DNA from: Actinomycetes bacterium | GTDB lineage: Bacteria > Actinomycetota > Acidimicrobiia > Acidimicrobiales > Palsa-688 | NCBI GenBank assembly: GCA_021821705.1 | Contig: JAKACE010000031.1 | Location: 1-5,707 of the forward strand | Direction: 5' to 3' | DNA: 5,707 nucleotides | Shown here: positions 3,700 through 5,707 of the stretch, one piece after another | Layout: every line of letters begins with the position of its first letter | Numbering within the stretch: position 1 is the stretch's first letter | Notes under the pieces: generated by a model | Seen by the model: the letters and a program-made list of their open reading frames with translations, nothing else | The model's database searches: none | What the model was told of the DNA's origin: nothing | Program-made: the position numbers and the translations under genes

Positions 3700-5707
3700 T
3701 CAGGTGCCCGCGATGGCCACGACGGGCCCCGACCCGGCCGGCACCGGTCTCGAGACCGCAGGCGAGGCGTCACCGAAGCCGTACACGCGCCCGTCGGAAG
3801 CGGCCATGTAGTAGCCCTTGCCGTCGGGTGTCATGGCCAACCCGACGATGTCGCGCACCTTGATGTGACGGCCGGGCAGGCTTCCGACGTACCTGGCGCC
3901 CCTGCCGAAGGAGAACGCGCCGCCGTCCGCTCCGACGAGCAGGTAGCCCGTGCCGGACGGAGCGGGCACCAGGGCCCGCACGTCGTGGACATGGTGGTGG
4001 GAAGCGGGTAGCGAGCCGTGGTAGCGGGCCGTGCCGAAGTCGAAGACGCCGCCGTCGGCCCCCACCAGCAGGTAGCCGCCGCCGTCGGGTGCCGAAGCCA
4101 TCCCCACGATGTCATGGACATGTACGTGGCGGGCGGGCAGCGAGCCGTGGAAGCGCGCGTCGCCGAAAGCGAAGAACCCTCCGTCCCGTCCGACCAGCCA
4201 GTACCCGGCACCATCTGGCGTGGCGGCAATCGCGACGATGTCATTCACCCGTACGTGCAGTGCCGGTAGGTCGCCCTCGGGCCGGGCCGTGCCGAAGGCG
4301 CTGACCGTGCCGTCGGCCGTGACCACCCAATAGCCGGTACCTCCCGGCGCTGCTGCGATACCGACGACCTTGCCACCGGCACGGCCGGGGCCGCCCATGG
4401 CGCGCCCACCGCCGACCCCGAAGACGACGCCCTTTGCCGTGGCCAGCCAGTAGCCGGGAGCGGGCAGGCGTACGGTCTCCTCCAGCACCTTGGAGCTGGA
4501 GGGGGTGAAGCCCTGGCCTCCCGAGTAGGACGCCTGCACCAGGCGGGTACCGGGCGTGGGGTAGGTGACCGTGCAGGTGGCGGTACCTCCACCGCCTACC
4601 GGCAGTGAGGTGCAGCCGGCCACGGCGGCTCCGTCGGCGATGAAGCTCACCGAACCGGTGGTGGGGGCCGGCGTCACCTTGGCGACGTAGGTCACCTGCA
4701 CGCCCGTCATGACCTGGCCCGCCGAGGCGACCACGCTCACCCTGGTATGCCGGGGTGCCGGCGGTGCCAGGGCACCCGACTCGACCAGGGGATAGCGCTC
4801 CTGGCCGTCCTGGTACCACCCCACTGCGGTGCAGGACTGGGCGGCAGCGCAGGAGGTGCCCAGCAGCTGAGCCGTCTGGCCCGAAGGGGTCGGCGGCGAT
4901 GCCGTGGCCCAGTTGCCGCCTGCGAGCACGGCAACGAGCGCCAGGTTGCCGGTACCCGCCGCACCCTGGACGTAGCCGGTCGCTGCGCACGAAGTTGGCG
5001 ACACGCAACTGACGGCGCTCAGCCCGGCACCTGCTCCACCGGCTGGGGGCCCGGCGACCACGGTCCACGCCGGCGCAGAGGTGGCCCCGACGGGGCTCTG
5101 CTCAGCCTGCTCCTCGACCAGCGCAACGTCGCCGGTGGCCACTGTCGAGGAGCCCACCGCCAGGCAACGGCCCGTGCCCGGGCAGGAGACGGAGCTGAGC
5201 AGGTCCGAAGCGGACGCCGTCGCGGCGGCCCCGGCGCCCGACCAGGAACCCGAGGTCATCGTTTCGACGAGCCCTCTTGTGCCCTGGGCTCCCGAGTAGG
5301 AGCCGACGGCCGTGCACGTGCCGGCACCTGGGCACGAGACTGCCAGCAGCTCGCCGGCCGTCCCCACCATCGGCAGTGCCTGGAGCGACCACCCGTTCGA
5401 AGGCCCTGTGACGGCGATGGGCACGGCCTTGCCCGAGGTCCCGACGTAGTAGCCGACAGCGGTGCAGACGCCGACCACCGGGCAGGAGACGCCTTGTAGG
5501 TAGGTGGCAGCCGAAGTGCCGACGCCGGGGCTGGCCGCCACCGTCCAGGCGCCTGCGGAAAGAGTCTCGATCAGTGGCTGAGCCACTCCGGCCGAGTCGA
5601 CGTAATAGCCGACGGCGGCGCACTGCCCGGCCGCCGGGCAGGACACCGCAGTGGTCAGTGCGTTACCGAGGTTGATCCGGGCCGTGCCGGGAACCTCCCG
5701 CGCCGGC
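3700..5707 (-). CDS. Large secreted/surface repeat protein: Cys-pair blades, Ig-like domain, GYW beta-propeller repeats (3' part)
   Basis: The frame is open to the right edge, so the true start and any signal peptide lie upstream; the GTG at 5646 is inside a repeat and is not the start. The 668 visible residues, numbered from 5706, divide into three. Residues 1-312: the tail of one unit (EVPGTARINLGN) and six units of about 50-59 residues with core SCPxxGxCxAVGYY, each with a C-X5-C pair (C23/29, 75/81, 125/131, 175/181, 234/240, 286/292). About 320-412: a bacterial Ig-like domain (Big_3-type, with VTYVAKVTP, GSVSFIADG and ASYSGGQGF). Residues 418-668: six units of about 43 residues with core GYWLVGxDGGxFxFGxAxxxGSLP...DIVGxAxxPDG. 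Both repeat types fit beta-propeller blades. The role is probably adhesion, polymer binding or envelope architecture; no catalytic motif is seen. A hairpin terminator follows, so it is not expected to be co-transcribed with the sulfite reductase. Function is not assignable from sequence. Confidence 0.88.
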   Translation of the reverse strand, partial: PAREVPGTARINLGNALTTAVSCPAAGQCAAVGYYVDSAGVAQPLIETLSAGAWTVAASPGVGTSAATYLQGVSCPVVGVCTAVGYYVGTSGKAVPIAVTGPSNGWSLQALPMVGTAGELLAVSCPGAGTCTAVGSYSGAQGTRGLVETMTSGSWSGAGAAATASASDLLSSVSCPGTGRCLAVGSSTVATGDVALVEEQAEQSPVGATSAPAWTVVAGPPAGGAGAGLSAVSCVSPTSCAATGYVQGAAGTGNLALVAVLAGGNWATASPPTPSGQTAQLLGTSCAAAQSCTAVGWYQDGQERYPLVESGALAPPAPRHTRVSVVASAGQVMTGVQVTYVAKVTPAPTTGSVSFIADGAAVAGCTSLPVGGGGTATCTVTYPTPGTRLVQASYSGGQGFTPSSSKVLEETVRLPAPGYWLATAKGVVFGVGGGRAMGGPGRAGGKVVGIAAAPGGTGYWVVTADGTVSAFGTARPEGDLPALHVRVNDIVAIAATPDGAGYWLVGRDGGFFAFGDARFHGSLPARHVHVHDIVGMASAPDGGGYLLVGADGGVFDFGTARYHGSLPASHHHVHDVRALVPAPSGTGYLLVGADGGAFSFGRGARYVGSLPGRHIKVRDIVGLAMTPDGKGYYMAASDGRVYGFGDASPAVSRPVPAGSGPVVAIAGT
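3703..4455 (-). repeat. Six tandem ~129-bp repeats coding for GYW propeller blades
   Basis: Units start at 4455, 4335, 4206, 4077, 3948 and 3816 on the minus strand and are 120, 129, 129, 129, 132 and 114 bp long. Each encodes a GYW/GYL/GYY start, a DG turn, an FG segment, and mostly a GSLP...DIV block. The three central units are the most alike at DNA level, sharing for example AGCGAGCCGTGG. The first unit lacks the His/Asp block and the last is shortened after VVAIAGT, as expected for the ends of a closed propeller. Confidence 0.85.
4471..4749 (-). other. Ig-like domain between the two propeller-like regions
   Basis: About 93 residues starting TRVSVVASAG and ending before LPAPGYW. The strand pattern and the phrases VTYVAKVTPAPTTGSVSFIADG and ASYSGGQGFTPSSS match the bacterial Ig-like (Big_3 family) fold found as a spacer in surface proteins. 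Two internal cysteines, in AGCTSL and ATCTVT, could form a disulfide. The boundaries are approximate. Confidence 0.7.
4771..5707 (-). repeat. Six-plus tandem ~150-bp repeats coding for SCPxxGxC blades
   Basis: Cores start at 5643, 5487, 5337, 5187, 5010 and 4854 (minus strand), spaced 156, 150, 150, 177 and 156 bp. On the plus strand most show a recurrent GGGCAGGAGAC-like block, the complement of the VSCP codons. The fifth and sixth units are divergent (SCVSPTSC, SCAAAQSC) but keep C-X5-C. The tail of an earlier unit is visible at the window edge, so more copies lie upstream. Confidence 0.8.

Noticed and set aside
5644..5646. GTG at 5646 as the start of the repeat protein
   Set aside because: It encodes the Val of VSCP inside a repeat, and the frame continues in a repeat-like sequence (EVPGTARINLGN) to the window edge.

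Overview
The window reads as chromosomal DNA from a high-GC actinobacterium, most likely of the class Acidimicrobiia. The reasons are the strong G/C preference at third codon positions, a [4Fe-4S] CysH of the mycobacterial type, Thr/Pro-rich secreted-protein linkers with TTTTTVP runs, and a large surface protein built from GYWLVGxDGGxFxFG repeats. Those repeats are, to my knowledge, abundant in Acidimicrobiia. The lineage is inferred from these features and not proven.

All four genes I can support lie on the minus strand, so the layout is described from the right edge leftward. (1) 3700-5707 is the 3' part of a large, probably secreted repeat protein. It has about six ~50-residue blades each carrying a C-X5-C pair, one Ig-like domain, and six ~43-residue GYW blades. 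Its 5' end lies outside the window. A GC-rich hairpin directly after its stop is a likely terminator. (2) A short, relatively AT-rich gap (3583-3671) holds a plausible promoter for the next two genes. (3) 1798-3582 encodes a ferredoxin-type siroheme sulfite/nitrite reductase. (4) 1060-1767 encodes CysH, the [4Fe-4S] APS reductase, which starts 30 bp after the reductase stop and has a strong Shine-Dalgarno. (5) 699-1059 has no convincing gene. (6) 1-698 is the 5' part of a secreted or membrane-anchored Pro/Thr/Ala/Gly-rich protein. It is open at the window edge and shares the minus orientation.

Reductase and CysH form a two-gene assimilatory sulfate reduction operon: CysH reduces APS to sulfite, and the siroheme enzyme reduces sulfite to sulfide for cysteine synthesis. 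APS-forming (cysDN/sat) and siroheme-forming genes are not in the window. The flanking exported proteins show no functional link to sulfur metabolism and appear to be independent transcription units.

The most notable observation is that the reductase carries two complete C-X5-C...C-X3-C motifs, one in each pseudo-symmetric half, whereas classical assimilatory sulfite reductases keep only the C-terminal set. I found no CRISPR array, insertion sequence, tRNA, rRNA or recognisable riboswitch. Most of the window is ordinary core metabolism plus lineage-typical surface proteins.
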